NCBI GenBank assembly: GCA_021775315.1
Contig: JAJFIC010000050.1
Span: forward strand, 1 to 59,425
Source: Paracoccaceae bacterium
GTDB lineage: Bacteria > Pseudomonadota > Alphaproteobacteria > Rhodobacterales > Rhodobacteraceae
Length of the DNA stretch: 59,425 nucleotides
Direction: 5' to 3'
Position numbers and translations under genes: made by a program. The notes beneath the pieces are model-generated. The model saw nothing but the letters and a program-made list of their open reading frames with translations, had not been told where the DNA came from and ran no database searches. Positions 36,671 to 46,863 of the stretch are shown here, in pieces. The first letter of the stretch is position 1. Every line of letters begins with the position of its first letter.

Positions 36671-38143
36671 ATGAATATAATATCCACATTGCGCACCACG
36701 CCTAGCCGGATTTCATTTGCTGCATTGCTGGTTTTGGCATGCGCCGTGCAACCCGCGCAGGCGCATATCCTCAAAGACCGCGATTTTGGCCCGTTGGGGG
36801 CGGTTTTCGCGCCTCTGGATCAGGTGCAAGATTGGCTGGATCGTCCGGCAGAACCCGCCAAAGTCGAGCAGATTGCAGACCCGGTTCCGGTTGACGGCGA
36901 CACCGTCGGTCTAACGATATCGCCGTCTGGCCCTTACAATCCCGGTGCCAATATCGTTGTACGATGGCGCGCCCCCGCAGATATTCATTTCAAATCTTTC
37001 GTGGCCCTTGTCGACCCTGCCCAACCCCAGCAAGGTCAGGCCCCGAAATACGACCAACGCCAAGCCCTGAACGGCCAAACGAATGGCGAATGGAGCCTTG
37101 TGCTGCCAAACAAAACTGGCGAATTTGAAGTGCGGATTTTTGATCCCTGGGCGCAGGAAACGGTCGCCCTAACGGCATTGAAAATAACGCAACCTGACCC
37201 AGCGCAAACCGCAACCAGCACCGAAAACACGGGCAGCGGCGGCGATGTGCAGGCCGGAACACAGCCGATCCAGCCCGGCACCACTTTAGTTGACAACTGG
37301 AACAAAAGCCGCTGCGGAACCACCGATACAATCCGGTTCTCGCTGAAGGCGGAAACGAATGTCGGCCTGTTTCGCACTTGGATAAAATGGCCCAAAGGCT
37401 TGACCGAAGTTGAATACAGCCTCAACCAAAAAGGCAAAACCATTCTGCAAAGCAAAGTCCAAAAACAGCAGTGTGATCCGAACCAGCAAAACTGGTGCCA
37501 AGGCTGGGACAACTGGGACACGACGCTTGGGGCCGGGAATTACCTAATCAAGACCTCAGCCCGCGCTGTGTGCCGGAATTCAGGCTCAAAAGGCAACGGG
37601 TTCATCGCGTTGGATAGCGGCGGCGCAACATCGCCTGCGGCTGAAGGCGAGACCACAAAGCCAGCCACAACAGAAACGCCGGTGCAAGCCCCCACAAGCG
37701 GTGGCTATACCGCAAATTCCGGGCCATTTTCAGGCGACGAGGCTAGGGTGGGCGATTTTTCCGCGTCAATTGCCACGACCAAAGGTATTATCGAAGATTA
37801 CCCGGTCGGTGCCAAAGCCGGGGGCAGTATGCACCCCGGTGACGTTGACATGGTGTTGTTTGAACTGACCGAGGATTCCCCCGTCAAAATCACGTTTGAG
37901 CCTTGCTCGCGGCAATCACAACTGCGCCTTTTGGACATCGACGGCAACGAACTGTTTCTGGCGGATGACATCCATTCTGGCTATTCCGGGCTTTATTCGA
38001 TCCGCAGGCTTGATGATTTGAAAAAGGGTGTCTACGCGCTTGAGGTCTCGCATATTGGCGACACCCCTTGCTCGGCAGATTACACTCTTTGGTCAGTTTG
38101 GTTCGAGCCGGGTTGGAAAATTGCGGCACCCGCGCGTGATTGA
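36671..38143 (+). CDS. Secreted multidomain protein with Ig-like and PPC-like domains
   Basis: The product has 490 residues. The signal peptide covers about 1-31 (AQA-HI). Residues about 80-175 form an Ig-like module (ISPSGPYNPGANIVVRWRAP to GEFEVRIFDPWAQETVAL). Related modules occur three times in the convergent 1308-residue protein. Residues about 205-325 are a Cys- and Trp-rich region, and the C-terminal 120 residues resemble a bacterial pre-peptidase C-terminal (PPC) domain (PGDVDMVLFEL, then YALEVSHIG). There is no recognisable enzyme motif. It is likely an extracellular binding or scaffold protein working with the preceding gene product. Confidence 0.78.
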   Translation: MNIISTLRTTPSRISFAALLVLACAVQPAQAHILKDRDFGPLGAVFAPLDQVQDWLDRPAEPAKVEQIADPVPVDGDTVGLTISPSGPYNPGANIVVRWRAPADIHFKSFVALVDPAQPQQGQAPKYDQRQALNGQTNGEWSLVLPNKTGEFEVRIFDPWAQETVALTALKITQPDPAQTATSTENTGSGGDVQAGTQPIQPGTTLVDNWNKSRCGTTDTIRFSLKAETNVGLFRTWIKWPKGLTEVEYSLNQKGKTILQSKVQKQQCDPNQQNWCQGWDNWDTTLGAGNYLIKTSARAVCRNSGSKGNGFIALDSGGATSPAAEGETTKPATTETPVQAPTSGGYTANSGPFSGDEARVGDFSASIATTKGIIEDYPVGAKAGGSMHPGDVDMVLFELTEDSPVKITFEPCSRQSQLRLLDIDGNELFLADDIHSGYSGLYSIRRLDDLKKGVYALEVSHIGDTPCSADYTLWSVWFEPGWKIAAPARD

Positions 38144-38215
38144 GCCTTAATAGCGCGCCGCCTAGAACCTGAAACCTGTGCCGACTAAGCGCAATCCAAA
38201 CGTATCACCGCGGCG

Positions 38216-41200
38216 TTAGTTCTCGCCTTCATCCCGGATTGATCCGTCCCACGCGTAATCAATGTACCGGCCTTTTGCTTGCCCGTTCACATATGTGGTC
38301 ACACTCGACAACATAAACACGCCTTCGGCACTATCACCATAATAGACCTCCAGCCCATGTTTTTGACCGCCGACATACGGCGTGCGCCGCTTCAGATACC
38401 CGTTCTCAAAACCCAGCGACACATCCTGTACGCCAGTCTCGTTGCGCATTTCCGCGCCGCTTAAATTGCCCTCGAAGTCAAAACTCAGAACCTGATTGAC
38501 CCCAGCAGCGCCGGTCGCAATCGTGACTTGTTCGGCCAGTCCCGTGTCCCGGTCAAAAGTGAATGACGTGCCGGTTTCTTCACCATTTTCCATCACCTTC
38601 ACGGAAATCAGCACACCCTTGGGGGAATAGGTCCAAAGCGGGCCGAAATAATCGTCATCGCGGAAATATCCCTGAGTCTCAAGATAATGCACATCGCCAG
38701 CGGCAACGCTATATTTCCGGAATGGACCGTCATATTTGTCGGCCTCATGCGTGTGCCATTGATCCAGCCGTCCATTGCGATAGCTCACTCGCAACCCGTC
38801 ATATTTGTTGGCCTTAAAAGCGGTAGAGCTTTCCAACTTGCCATCCCGGTATTCGCTTGAGACACCCGTGCTGTCATTTTCGTCAAAAAAGCCTTCGCTT
38901 TGCAAAAACCCGTCTGTGCCTATGCAGGCGACGCGACCGTGATCGCGATAAAAATCTTCATCGGGATATCCCTTGCGCCCACGAATACAGCGCGGCGTGC
39001 CGTCAATAAAATACTCGATTTTCGAGCCATCCGGCACGTCCCATGCAATCAGGTTTATGGCCGCCAGAACTTGGCCATTTTCTTCATAAAACTCCAGGTC
39101 AAGGTAACGCCCGTCATGCAGAACCTGCCGCACCCTTGTGACCCTTCCCGCCTGAAACCGGATTTCAAAACCGGATTTCAAACCGTCGGTATATCTGGTC
39201 AGGGTTTCGTCCTGAAACAACATCCAACCCGTGAAAGGCGGTGTTTTGGCCTCGTCCCCGCCATAGACTTCGTCCCTCAGACTGGTGTCGATCCTGTAAG
39301 GCGGTGGGCCACCGTTATTCCAGTTTTCCGGGTGTACGGTTCCAAGGAAATCATAAGACACCACGTTTTCAATTAGCAGCGCGCCTGTGACCTGTTCAAG
39401 TGTCAATTGCCCAAGGTCGGAATGCGGCCAGGAATTCCAAGCCGGGATTTCCACGCCCAAATCCCTTGGCGCATCCGGTGCCAGCAAAGCCGGACTTGCC
39501 GCGAAATCAGCGTCGTTTGATTGCGGCACAAATTGTTCCATCGACTTTGCATCAGGCATCGCAATGCGGGGTGCAGCGTGGCGTTTAAACGGATCGTCTG
39601 GCAGGGCTGGCAGCGCAAATTGCACCACGCGCAGGGCGGTCATTTGCGCATCATTCTGGCCAAGTGTCGTTTCGGTTGCGGGTGTTGACCCCGCCGTTTC
39701 TGACTTGGGCTGGGGGTCTGGTTGTGGCGTGTTAATTTCGGCCTTCTTGGCATCCGCCCGAGAGGCCACGAACGGCTGATCAGCAGCCCCTTCGCAAGCG
39801 CCCCACACACCTTTCAGATGTTTTCCATCTGCGGACAAATTGACCGTGAGAAGCCCCCAATTACGCGCACCAAGTCGAGTGGTTTCACATGGCTGCCCTA
39901 CCGAGCCATCGACCGAGATCCACAATCCCGACAATTCAGACCCTGCCACTTCGCCCGAAAAACGACCTTCTGGTCCAGTCATCGTCCCTTCGGCCAGATC
40001 GCCCACTTGTTTCAGGTTGAGGGCGCTGAAAACACCCTGTTCGATGACCCATGCCCCGGCCAGCCCTTTTGGCACGGGCGTGGGTTCAGGCTCCGGTGCT
40101 GGTTCAGGCTCAGGTTCCGGCGCTGGTTCCGGCTCCGGTGCAGGTTCAGGCGCCTCAGCCACAGGTGCCGGCTCTGGCGTCGCGGGCGTCGCGATTGGCG
40201 CCTCAACAGGTGCAACAGGGGCTGCCGGGGCCAGTGGTTCGACTGGTGGTTCGACCACTGGCGCGACCGGTAAGGGCTGTGCAGGCAGCGGTGCTATCGG
40301 TTTGCTGGCCACAACGACCCGCGCCGAAGTCACGATTTCATAACCCCCGTCGGGCCAGTTTGTGAACAGCCTGACCTCGTAATCGCCTTCTGGCAGGGGC
40401 TTGAAACGATGCACGCCTTTGTCTGGCCGGTTTTCCAGCATGATCAGATCAAAATACTGGTCCGGCGCGTGATCCGCCGCAGAAATCACCAACCAATCCT
40501 GCCCGGTCGCGGGCAAGCCGCTAAAGCGTATTTCGACCCCCTCGTCAGGCTTGAAAGAACTTTGCGTCGCAACCAAGGCCGGGCCTTCATCTGTAACCTC
40601 GACCGGTTTCACTGGCTTTGGTGCGGGCACGACAACCGGCGCCACAACCACGATTTCGATCTGCGTCAAGGTTTGGGTGAATTCAACCTCATGCATTCTA
40701 AGGAAATACCGGCCCGGTACATCCGGTGCCGTAAACGTCAAATCACCACTTGTTTTATTGTCAAGATATGTCCCTGCCCCCCAGGTTTTATCGCTGGGTC
40801 TTATTGCTGTATCGGGCGCGATATTCTGATTTAAAATGCCGACCCAAACATAGGAACTGTAATTCGCGGATGCCCTGAAATTCACCTTGAAACTTTGCCC
40901 CGGTGCCAGCGTTTCACCGCCGACAATCGCCAAAGCGGCCTTGTCCGTGTCTAGCGCAATGGTCACCGTTTCCTCGGCCAGCACCCGACCGGCGTGGTCA
41001 TACATCCAGATCGTGTAGTCCCCTAACATTCTGGGAACTTCCAGCGTCACACGACCGATGGCGCGCCCGTCAAGCGTTTGTTGACCGTAAACGATCGGCT
41101 CTGAAGACGCGGATGCACCCTGTTTGACAAACCCAATCCAGCTGCGCGCATCCAGATTTTTCGATGCGCGGAACCGGACCGATATTTTTTCGCCGGGATG

Positions 41201-42142
41201 CAAAGGGCCAACAGCGGAAATGGTGATAGAGTAATCCGGTTCCGGTTCTGCCATGGCAACACCCATCGCGGTCAGGTTTTCCTGCGCGGAACGGTTTCCC
41301 TGCGCCGCCGCTTTGCGGAACCATTCGATTGCCAGTTGAGTATCGGTCGCCACACCTTCGCCGTCGCGATACATTTCACCAAGGTTGTTTTGTGCCGCAT
41401 CCGACCCTTGTTCAGCCGCGCGTTGAAACCATTTCGCCGCCTTGGCATGGTCCTTTTGGATGCCCAGACCGCTATAAAGCAACACACCGAACCCATTTTG
41501 CGAACTCGCTTCACCGCCGCGCGCCAGTGGCCGCCAATGTTTCAGGGCCTTCTTGTATTCCTCGGCATTATAGGCCTCAAGGCCGACATCGAAACTCAAC
41601 TCCTCGGGCACACCGCCGAATTGTGGTTTGGCGGCATCCAGATATTTATCGGCGCAATCCTCCAACAGGTTTAGCGCCCGTCTGGTTCCGTTCAGGCGAA
41701 ACGTCTTTTTGCCCACCGGGCCTTCCATGGTAATGCGACTGCCGATTTTAAAGGCTTTCTGTGCGTCTTCGTCGAACCCAAACGCATAATCAATTGTCTC
41801 GGTATCAAAAATCGAGGCCGGAACCAATTCGTCAAATTTCTTGTCGATCCTGACACGAGCCTTGAATTCATCACCTTCGGACAATGACCAATCCGAGCTA
41901 TAAATCATTAGGTGAAATCCGCTTGGCATCCAATTTAACTGAATGGTGAATTCGTCATCCTGCTTTTGGGCCTGCAAATAACAGAAACTGGGGTCGCCAT
42001 CAGCATCCCCCCTCAGACCACCGCTCCACGGGCCGGTTTCAAAATCCCTCAGGTTGGATTGGGCAAATGCCGCTTGTGACCAAAACGCCAGCACAAGACT
42101 GACACCGACAGCAAACATGACTGATAAAAATGATTTATTCAC
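38216..42142 (-). CDS. Giant secreted multidomain protein: Sel1, Ig-like and MORN-like repeats
   Basis: The product has 1308 residues. The start is a GTG with AGGTGG upstream, followed by a signal peptide (about 1-27). Residues about 30-175 match the stand-alone secreted protein at 21008-21571. Sel1 repeats follow at about 185-295, including AAKWFQRAAEQGSDAAQNNL. Three Ig-like modules cover about 300-605, each with a P-G/D-x-x-(F/I)-x-(V/I)-x-F-R/S opening. A Pro/Glu-rich linker lies near 620-690. The C-terminal 350 residues hold YwqK/MORN_2-like repeats (GxLESxxxFKxNKYDG, GRLDQWHTHEADKYDGP). All these modules serve binding, so an adhesive or assembly role at the cell surface is likely; no catalytic domain is evident. 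Confidence 0.82.
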   Translation of the reverse strand: MNKSFLSVMFAVGVSLVLAFWSQAAFAQSNLRDFETGPWSGGLRGDADGDPSFCYLQAQKQDDEFTIQLNWMPSGFHLMIYSSDWSLSEGDEFKARVRIDKKFDELVPASIFDTETIDYAFGFDEDAQKAFKIGSRITMEGPVGKKTFRLNGTRRALNLLEDCADKYLDAAKPQFGGVPEELSFDVGLEAYNAEEYKKALKHWRPLARGGEASSQNGFGVLLYSGLGIQKDHAKAAKWFQRAAEQGSDAAQNNLGEMYRDGEGVATDTQLAIEWFRKAAAQGNRSAQENLTAMGVAMAEPEPDYSITISAVGPLHPGEKISVRFRASKNLDARSWIGFVKQGASASSEPIVYGQQTLDGRAIGRVTLEVPRMLGDYTIWMYDHAGRVLAEETVTIALDTDKAALAIVGGETLAPGQSFKVNFRASANYSSYVWVGILNQNIAPDTAIRPSDKTWGAGTYLDNKTSGDLTFTAPDVPGRYFLRMHEVEFTQTLTQIEIVVVAPVVVPAPKPVKPVEVTDEGPALVATQSSFKPDEGVEIRFSGLPATGQDWLVISAADHAPDQYFDLIMLENRPDKGVHRFKPLPEGDYEVRLFTNWPDGGYEIVTSARVVVASKPIAPLPAQPLPVAPVVEPPVEPLAPAAPVAPVEAPIATPATPEPAPVAEAPEPAPEPEPAPEPEPEPAPEPEPTPVPKGLAGAWVIEQGVFSALNLKQVGDLAEGTMTGPEGRFSGEVAGSELSGLWISVDGSVGQPCETTRLGARNWGLLTVNLSADGKHLKGVWGACEGAADQPFVASRADAKKAEINTPQPDPQPKSETAGSTPATETTLGQNDAQMTALRVVQFALPALPDDPFKRHAAPRIAMPDAKSMEQFVPQSNDADFAASPALLAPDAPRDLGVEIPAWNSWPHSDLGQLTLEQVTGALLIENVVSYDFLGTVHPENWNNGGPPPYRIDTSLRDEVYGGDEAKTPPFTGWMLFQDETLTRYTDGLKSGFEIRFQAGRVTRVRQVLHDGRYLDLEFYEENGQVLAAINLIAWDVPDGSKIEYFIDGTPRCIRGRKGYPDEDFYRDHGRVACIGTDGFLQSEGFFDENDSTGVSSEYRDGKLESSTAFKANKYDGLRVSYRNGRLDQWHTHEADKYDGPFRKYSVAAGDVHYLETQGYFRDDDYFGPLWTYSPKGVLISVKVMENGEETGTSFTFDRDTGLAEQVTIATGAAGVNQVLSFDFEGNLSGAEMRNETGVQDVSLGFENGYLKRRTPYVGGQKHGLEVYYGDSAEGVFMLSSVTTYVNGQAKGRYIDYAWDGSIRDEGEN

Positions 42143-42389
42143 AACACCACCACCTGGTTAAACCCTGAACTCAGCCAGAATTGCCTGAAAGCGATAGACA
42201 AATCCCGCGCCCGATAATTTGTACTGCACGACCGGCCAATCCCACATGCGACAAATCCGGGGGCGGTCGGTCACATCTTCATCCTGCCGTGGGCGACCCG
42301 GAAAAACAAGTTTACACTGCACCCCGATCACAGCATTCTAAACCTTCTTGGGTAGCCCCCAAGCGATACCGACCGGGGAGGGTGGATCA

Positions 42390-45300
42390 TTGTCTCAACT
42401 GAAATCCATGATTAGTTCTGAAGCTTTGCATTGGCGTTGCATTGGCCCGCCACGCGGTGGGCGCGTTGTTGCGGTTTCCGGCGACTACCATGACCCGATG
42501 ACGTTTTATTTCGGCGCTTGCGCGGGTGGCATCTGGAAAACCACGGATGGCGGTACCTATTGGGAATGCGTCTCTGACGGCTTCCTTGGCAGCGCAACCA
42601 TCGGGGCACTGGCCGTGGCCCCGTCAGACAGCAATGTGATTTACGCAGGCACAGGCGAGACCACGATCCGTATTGATGTGTCTTTCGGCGACGGCATGTA
42701 TAAATCCACCGATGCCGGGCGCACCTGGAAACATATCGGGCTTGAGAACACCAAACAGATCGGTGAAATTCGCGTACATCCCGACAATCCCGATCTGGTT
42801 TATGTGGCAGCCTTTGGCGACGCTTTCGGCCCCAACGAAGATCGTGGGGTTTACCGTTCAAGCGATGGCGGCGAAAACTGGGAACGCGTATTGTTTCAAA
42901 GCAACGAGGCCGGGGCGATTGACCTGTCAATGGACCCAACCAACCCACGCATCCTGTTTGCCGCCACTTGGCAGGCCCACCGCAAATTCTGGCACCTGTC
43001 ATCCGGCGGACCGGGCAGCGCGCTGTTTCGTTCAATGGATGGTGGTGACACATGGCAAGAGGTTTCAACCCATCACGGGTTTGCCAAAGGCATGTTGGGC
43101 AAAATCGGCGTGGCGGTTTCACCCGCCAAACAGGGTCGCATCTATGCGCTGGTTGAAGGTGATGAGGAAAACACCGGCCTGTATGTGTCCGAAGATTACG
43201 GCCAAAGCTGGAAATTGCGCTGCCCCAATCGCGATCTGATCCACCGGCCGTGGTATTACACCCATATTTTCGCCGATCCGGTGCATGCCGACACGGTTTA
43301 TGTGACCAATTATCAGATGTGGAAGTCAACCGATGGCGGCGCGGATTTCCATGAAATCACCACCCCACACGGCGACAACCACGATTTGTGGATAGATCCT
43401 GCCAACCCCAATCGCATGATCGAAGGCAATGACGGCGGCGCCTGCGTCAGCTTTAATGGCGGCGACAGCTGGACAAGCATTTACAACCAAAACACCGCGC
43501 AATTCTATCGGATGGATATCGACAACCAATATCCCTACCGGGTTTATGCAACGCAGCAAGACAACACCTCGATCTCGGTGCCAAGTCAGGCGGAATGGGG
43601 CATGATCACCTATGGCGACTGCACCCTGCCCGGCACTGGCGAAAGCGGGTTTATCGCGGTTCACCCAGATGACCCGGATATTGTTTATATCGGCGCGGTC
43701 GGCTCGTCCCCCGGTGGCAATGGCGCGTTGCAGCGGTATGACCACCGCACGCGGCAAATGAAGCTGATAAACGTCTGGCCAGAAGAATCGACCGGCCTTG
43801 CGCCGCGCGATCTGAAATACCGATTTGCATGGACGTTTCCGATCCTGTTTTCACCCCATGACAGCGGCACGATCTATGTCGGAGGCAACCATGTTTTCCG
43901 GACCCGCGACGAAGGCATGAGCTGGGACAAAATATCGCCCGACCTTAGCCGCAACGACATTGAAAAGCTGGATTTTTCCGGTGGTCCCCTGACCAGCGAC
44001 AGCGCCGGGGCCGAACAATATGCGTCATGTGCGTCAGTGGTGGAATCCATCCATCGCAAGGGCGAACTTTGGGCCTCGACCGACGATGGGCTGGTGCATG
44101 TCAGCCGCAATGACGGCGGCTCGTGGGACGATGTGACCCCCGGCGATATGCCCGAATGGGCCTATGTCGGCAATGTGGAAATCTCGACCCACGACGCGGA
44201 CACGATTTACCTGTCGGCAACCCGGTTCAAGTTGTCAGATTATAAGCCCTACCTATTCAAAAGCACGGATAGTGGCAAAAGCTGGAAACGGATTTCAGGC
44301 AGCTTTCCCCAAAACGAAATCACCCGCGTTATCAGGGCCGACAGCGTGCGCGCGGGCTTGCTGTTTGCCGGAACCGAAACCGGTATATTCACGTCTGACG
44401 ACGATGGCGCCAACTGGCATCGCATGGGCGGCAAATTTCCGGTCGTGCCGGTTTATGATCTGAAAATCAAGGATTCTGATCTGGTCGTCGCAACACATGG
44501 CCGGTCTTTCTGGATATTGGACGACATAACCCCGCTGCGTGAAATCAGTGAAGCCAGCGAAAACCTGCGCCTGTTTGCGCCGCGTGAAACCATCCGCCAG
44601 AATATTCACTGGAGCACAGGTTTGTTTAACGGCGACGGCAAGGATTACACGCCAGCCTTTGGTGTGCCCGGAGCGTCCTATATGGCCGACATGCCTGACG
44701 GAACGCGCGAACGTAAATACCTCGACACCGGTGAAAATCCGCCACGTGGCGCGATCTTTTACTATTGGCTGGACGAAGAGGCGGCCAAATCCCCGGTTTC
44801 CATCGGCGTCAAAACCATGGACGGCACTTTGATCGCCACCTGTGATGGCGGGGACGAAAAAACCGCTGACAAACGCAAGCCCGCTGCCCGACCGGGCCTC
44901 AACCGGTTTGTCTGGGACCTGACCGAAGATGCACCAATTCGTCTGGACAAATCCCTGAAGGACCAGAAATACGAACCCTTCGCAAAGGGCGGTGATGGCC
45001 CTGCCGGGGTCGAGGTTAAGCCGGGGTCTTATCAGATTGAACTGACCAATGGCGACAGGGTGCAGACGTCAAACCTTAACGTGTTTAAAGACCCCAGAAT
45101 TGACACCTCGGACGATGAATTCACGTCCCAGCATGATTTGGCCTCAAGTATTCTGGGCAAACTTTCTGATCTTAACATCGCCGTCAATCGCATCCGGTTG
45201 ATGCAACAGCAGCTTAAGAACATGCATAAAATCATGCCCGACCAGACGCCGATGGCCGATGATCTGGTGGAAAAGCTGTCCATTCTGGAACATCAGTTCG

Positions 45301-45581
45301 TCAACGCCAAACGGGAAACACCGCGCGATGTTCTGCGCCATCCGGCAGGGTTTGACGATACGCTTGAAAACCTGTCATGGGTCGTCACCATTGCCGACAG
45401 TGCGCCCCCGGCCCAAACCCAAGAGGTTGCGAATGACGTTTTTGCCAAGATCGACGCCTTGCTGGCCAAGCTCGACACACTGGTCACGGGTGAGATTTCG
45501 GATTTCAATGGAGTGATCGCCAAGGCCAGCCCTCCGGCTGTCAGCGGCTCCAGCATCGGGGCGCCCAAAACCGGATGGTGA
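42390..45581 (+). CDS. Asp-box (BNR) repeat beta-propeller protein, sortilin/VPS10-like
   Basis: The product has about 1063 residues. I place the start at TTG 42390 because GGGAGGG lies nine bases upstream; ATG at 42408 is the alternative. About eleven Asp-box motifs of the form S/T-x-D-x-G-x-x-W recur, for example TTDGGTYW, STDAGRTW, SSDGGENW, SMDGGDTW and STDSGKSW. They build two seven-to-ten-bladed propellers over residues 1-730. The last 300 residues are a different, partly helical domain. This is the large WD40/YVTN/BNR-like repeat family, often labelled as glycosyl hydrolase without evidence. No signal peptide is visible, unlike many relatives. Function is unknown. The MFS gene follows 41 bases later. 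Confidence 0.85.
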   Translation: MSQLKSMISSEALHWRCIGPPRGGRVVAVSGDYHDPMTFYFGACAGGIWKTTDGGTYWECVSDGFLGSATIGALAVAPSDSNVIYAGTGETTIRIDVSFGDGMYKSTDAGRTWKHIGLENTKQIGEIRVHPDNPDLVYVAAFGDAFGPNEDRGVYRSSDGGENWERVLFQSNEAGAIDLSMDPTNPRILFAATWQAHRKFWHLSSGGPGSALFRSMDGGDTWQEVSTHHGFAKGMLGKIGVAVSPAKQGRIYALVEGDEENTGLYVSEDYGQSWKLRCPNRDLIHRPWYYTHIFADPVHADTVYVTNYQMWKSTDGGADFHEITTPHGDNHDLWIDPANPNRMIEGNDGGACVSFNGGDSWTSIYNQNTAQFYRMDIDNQYPYRVYATQQDNTSISVPSQAEWGMITYGDCTLPGTGESGFIAVHPDDPDIVYIGAVGSSPGGNGALQRYDHRTRQMKLINVWPEESTGLAPRDLKYRFAWTFPILFSPHDSGTIYVGGNHVFRTRDEGMSWDKISPDLSRNDIEKLDFSGGPLTSDSAGAEQYASCASVVESIHRKGELWASTDDGLVHVSRNDGGSWDDVTPGDMPEWAYVGNVEISTHDADTIYLSATRFKLSDYKPYLFKSTDSGKSWKRISGSFPQNEITRVIRADSVRAGLLFAGTETGIFTSDDDGANWHRMGGKFPVVPVYDLKIKDSDLVVATHGRSFWILDDITPLREISEASENLRLFAPRETIRQNIHWSTGLFNGDGKDYTPAFGVPGASYMADMPDGTRERKYLDTGENPPRGAIFYYWLDEEAAKSPVSIGVKTMDGTLIATCDGGDEKTADKRKPAARPGLNRFVWDLTEDAPIRLDKSLKDQKYEPFAKGGDGPAGVEVKPGSYQIELTNGDRVQTSNLNVFKDPRIDTSDDEFTSQHDLASSILGKLSDLNIAVNRIRLMQQQLKNMHKIMPDQTPMADDLVEKLSILEHQFVNAKRETPRDVLRHPAGFDDTLENLSWVVTIADSAPPAQTQEVANDVFAKIDALLAKLDTLVTGEISDFNGVIAKASPPAVSGSSIGAPKTGW

Positions 45582-45622
45582 GCGGTTTTGAGCATCGTGG
45601 ATGAACTGGAGGCCGGGGCAGA

Positions 45623-46801
45623 ATGAACGTCAAGGTTGATCTTGTCCGCATATTTGCGGCGGATCTGGTGTTGCGCTGGGCCTATCAGATGGGCAAATCA
45701 CCCTTGTTGCCCCTGTTTGCGGCCACCCTTGGCGCTGCTGAAATGATGACGGGCCTGATTGTGGCGGTTTCGACCTTCACTGGCATGATCTTAAAACCCC
45801 TGTTTGGCATGTTGTCTGATCGCTGGGGTCGGCGCATCTGGTTACTGACGGCACTGGTGATTTTCAGCGGCGCGCCATTCCTGTACCAGTTCGTTTCAAC
45901 CGCAACGGAACTGTTTGCCCTGCGGTTGATGCATGGTTTCGCTACGGCAATTTTCGGACCGGTCAGTCTGGCCTATGTGGCGGATTTGGCCAACGAAAAC
46001 CGGGCGACCCGGTTGGCGATATTTGGCATGGCCCGATCTTTTTCCTCCCTCGGTGCGCCGTTATGTGCAGGGCTTTTGCTGACCTATTTTGAAATTCAGA
46101 CGGTTTTCACCCTGATCGGTTTCTTGTCCCTTACAGCGATGTTTCCGCTGTTTTTCCTGACGGATACGACCGAACAGCACGACGCGCCAAAACTGCGCTT
46201 GCAGTTTCACATGCTCTCAGCATTGCGACACAGTCTGGAGACCCCGGCGATCTGGTTTGCTGGCTTGCTGGAGCTTTCGGTCTATCTGGTAACCTATGCG
46301 GTCAAGGCGTTTTTGCCGTTGTTTATCCTGTCACAAGACAACGGAACCATCCTGCAAGCGGGCATGTTCTTTAGCCTGCAAGAGGCGTTGCACATGCTTA
46401 TCCGACCAATTGGCGGGCGGTTTGCCGATCGAAAAGGCTATGGCGTTGCAATCAGTGCCGGGATGCTGGTTTTGGCTTTGGCCGTGATCCTGCTGCCATT
46501 GCTGCCCGGTCTTTGGATCCTTGGCGCAGCAGTCATGATGGGTGCGGCACAAGCCTTGGTTTTCCCGGCCAGCGTTGCCTTGCTGGCACAGGGGACGCAA
46601 AAAGGCCATCGCGGGGCGGGCATGGGATTTTACGGCGCGTTGCGGAACCTTGGCAAAGTGACCGGGCCGGTTTTGGCTGGGGCCTTGCTGATACGGTTTG
46701 ACTTTTCCGCCGTGTTTGGCGGTTTCGCGGTTTGCCTTACGATTGTAGCACTGATCGTGGGCTTGCAGCGTCACAAGCTGACCGGTGTTTCGTCAAACTG
46801 A
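45623..46801 (+). CDS. Major facilitator superfamily transporter
   Basis: The product has 392 residues and twelve predicted membrane helices. The A-motif GMLSDRWGRRIWL lies between helices 2 and 3, and a weaker copy (GRFADRKGYG) lies between helices 8 and 9. It belongs to the drug:H+ antiporter-like MFS group with no substrate signature. It follows the Asp-box repeat gene on the same strand and may be cotranscribed with it. Confidence 0.92.
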   Translation: MNVKVDLVRIFAADLVLRWAYQMGKSPLLPLFAATLGAAEMMTGLIVAVSTFTGMILKPLFGMLSDRWGRRIWLLTALVIFSGAPFLYQFVSTATELFALRLMHGFATAIFGPVSLAYVADLANENRATRLAIFGMARSFSSLGAPLCAGLLLTYFEIQTVFTLIGFLSLTAMFPLFFLTDTTEQHDAPKLRLQFHMLSALRHSLETPAIWFAGLLELSVYLVTYAVKAFLPLFILSQDNGTILQAGMFFSLQEALHMLIRPIGGRFADRKGYGVAISAGMLVLALAVILLPLLPGLWILGAAVMMGAAQALVFPASVALLAQGTQKGHRGAGMGFYGALRNLGKVTGPVLAGALLIRFDFSAVFGGFAVCLTIVALIVGLQRHKLTGVSSN

Positions 46802-46863
46802 TCGCCGAGACCGGACGCTTCTTTGCAATCACCACAAAATGCGCAGCACGGATTCACAAGTAC

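Noticed and set aside
40060-40330. Possible DNA tandem repeat.
   Set aside because: The repetition is explained by codons of the Pro/Glu/Ala-rich protein linker, not by an independent repeat element.
39722-40343. Long plus-strand Arg-, Gly- and Ser-rich frames.
   Set aside because: They are antisense products of the Pro/Glu-rich linker of the 1308-residue protein.
42412-43329. Minus-strand 305-residue frame within the Asp-box gene.
   Set aside because: Arg/His/Cys-rich shadow composition; the plus strand carries the repeats.
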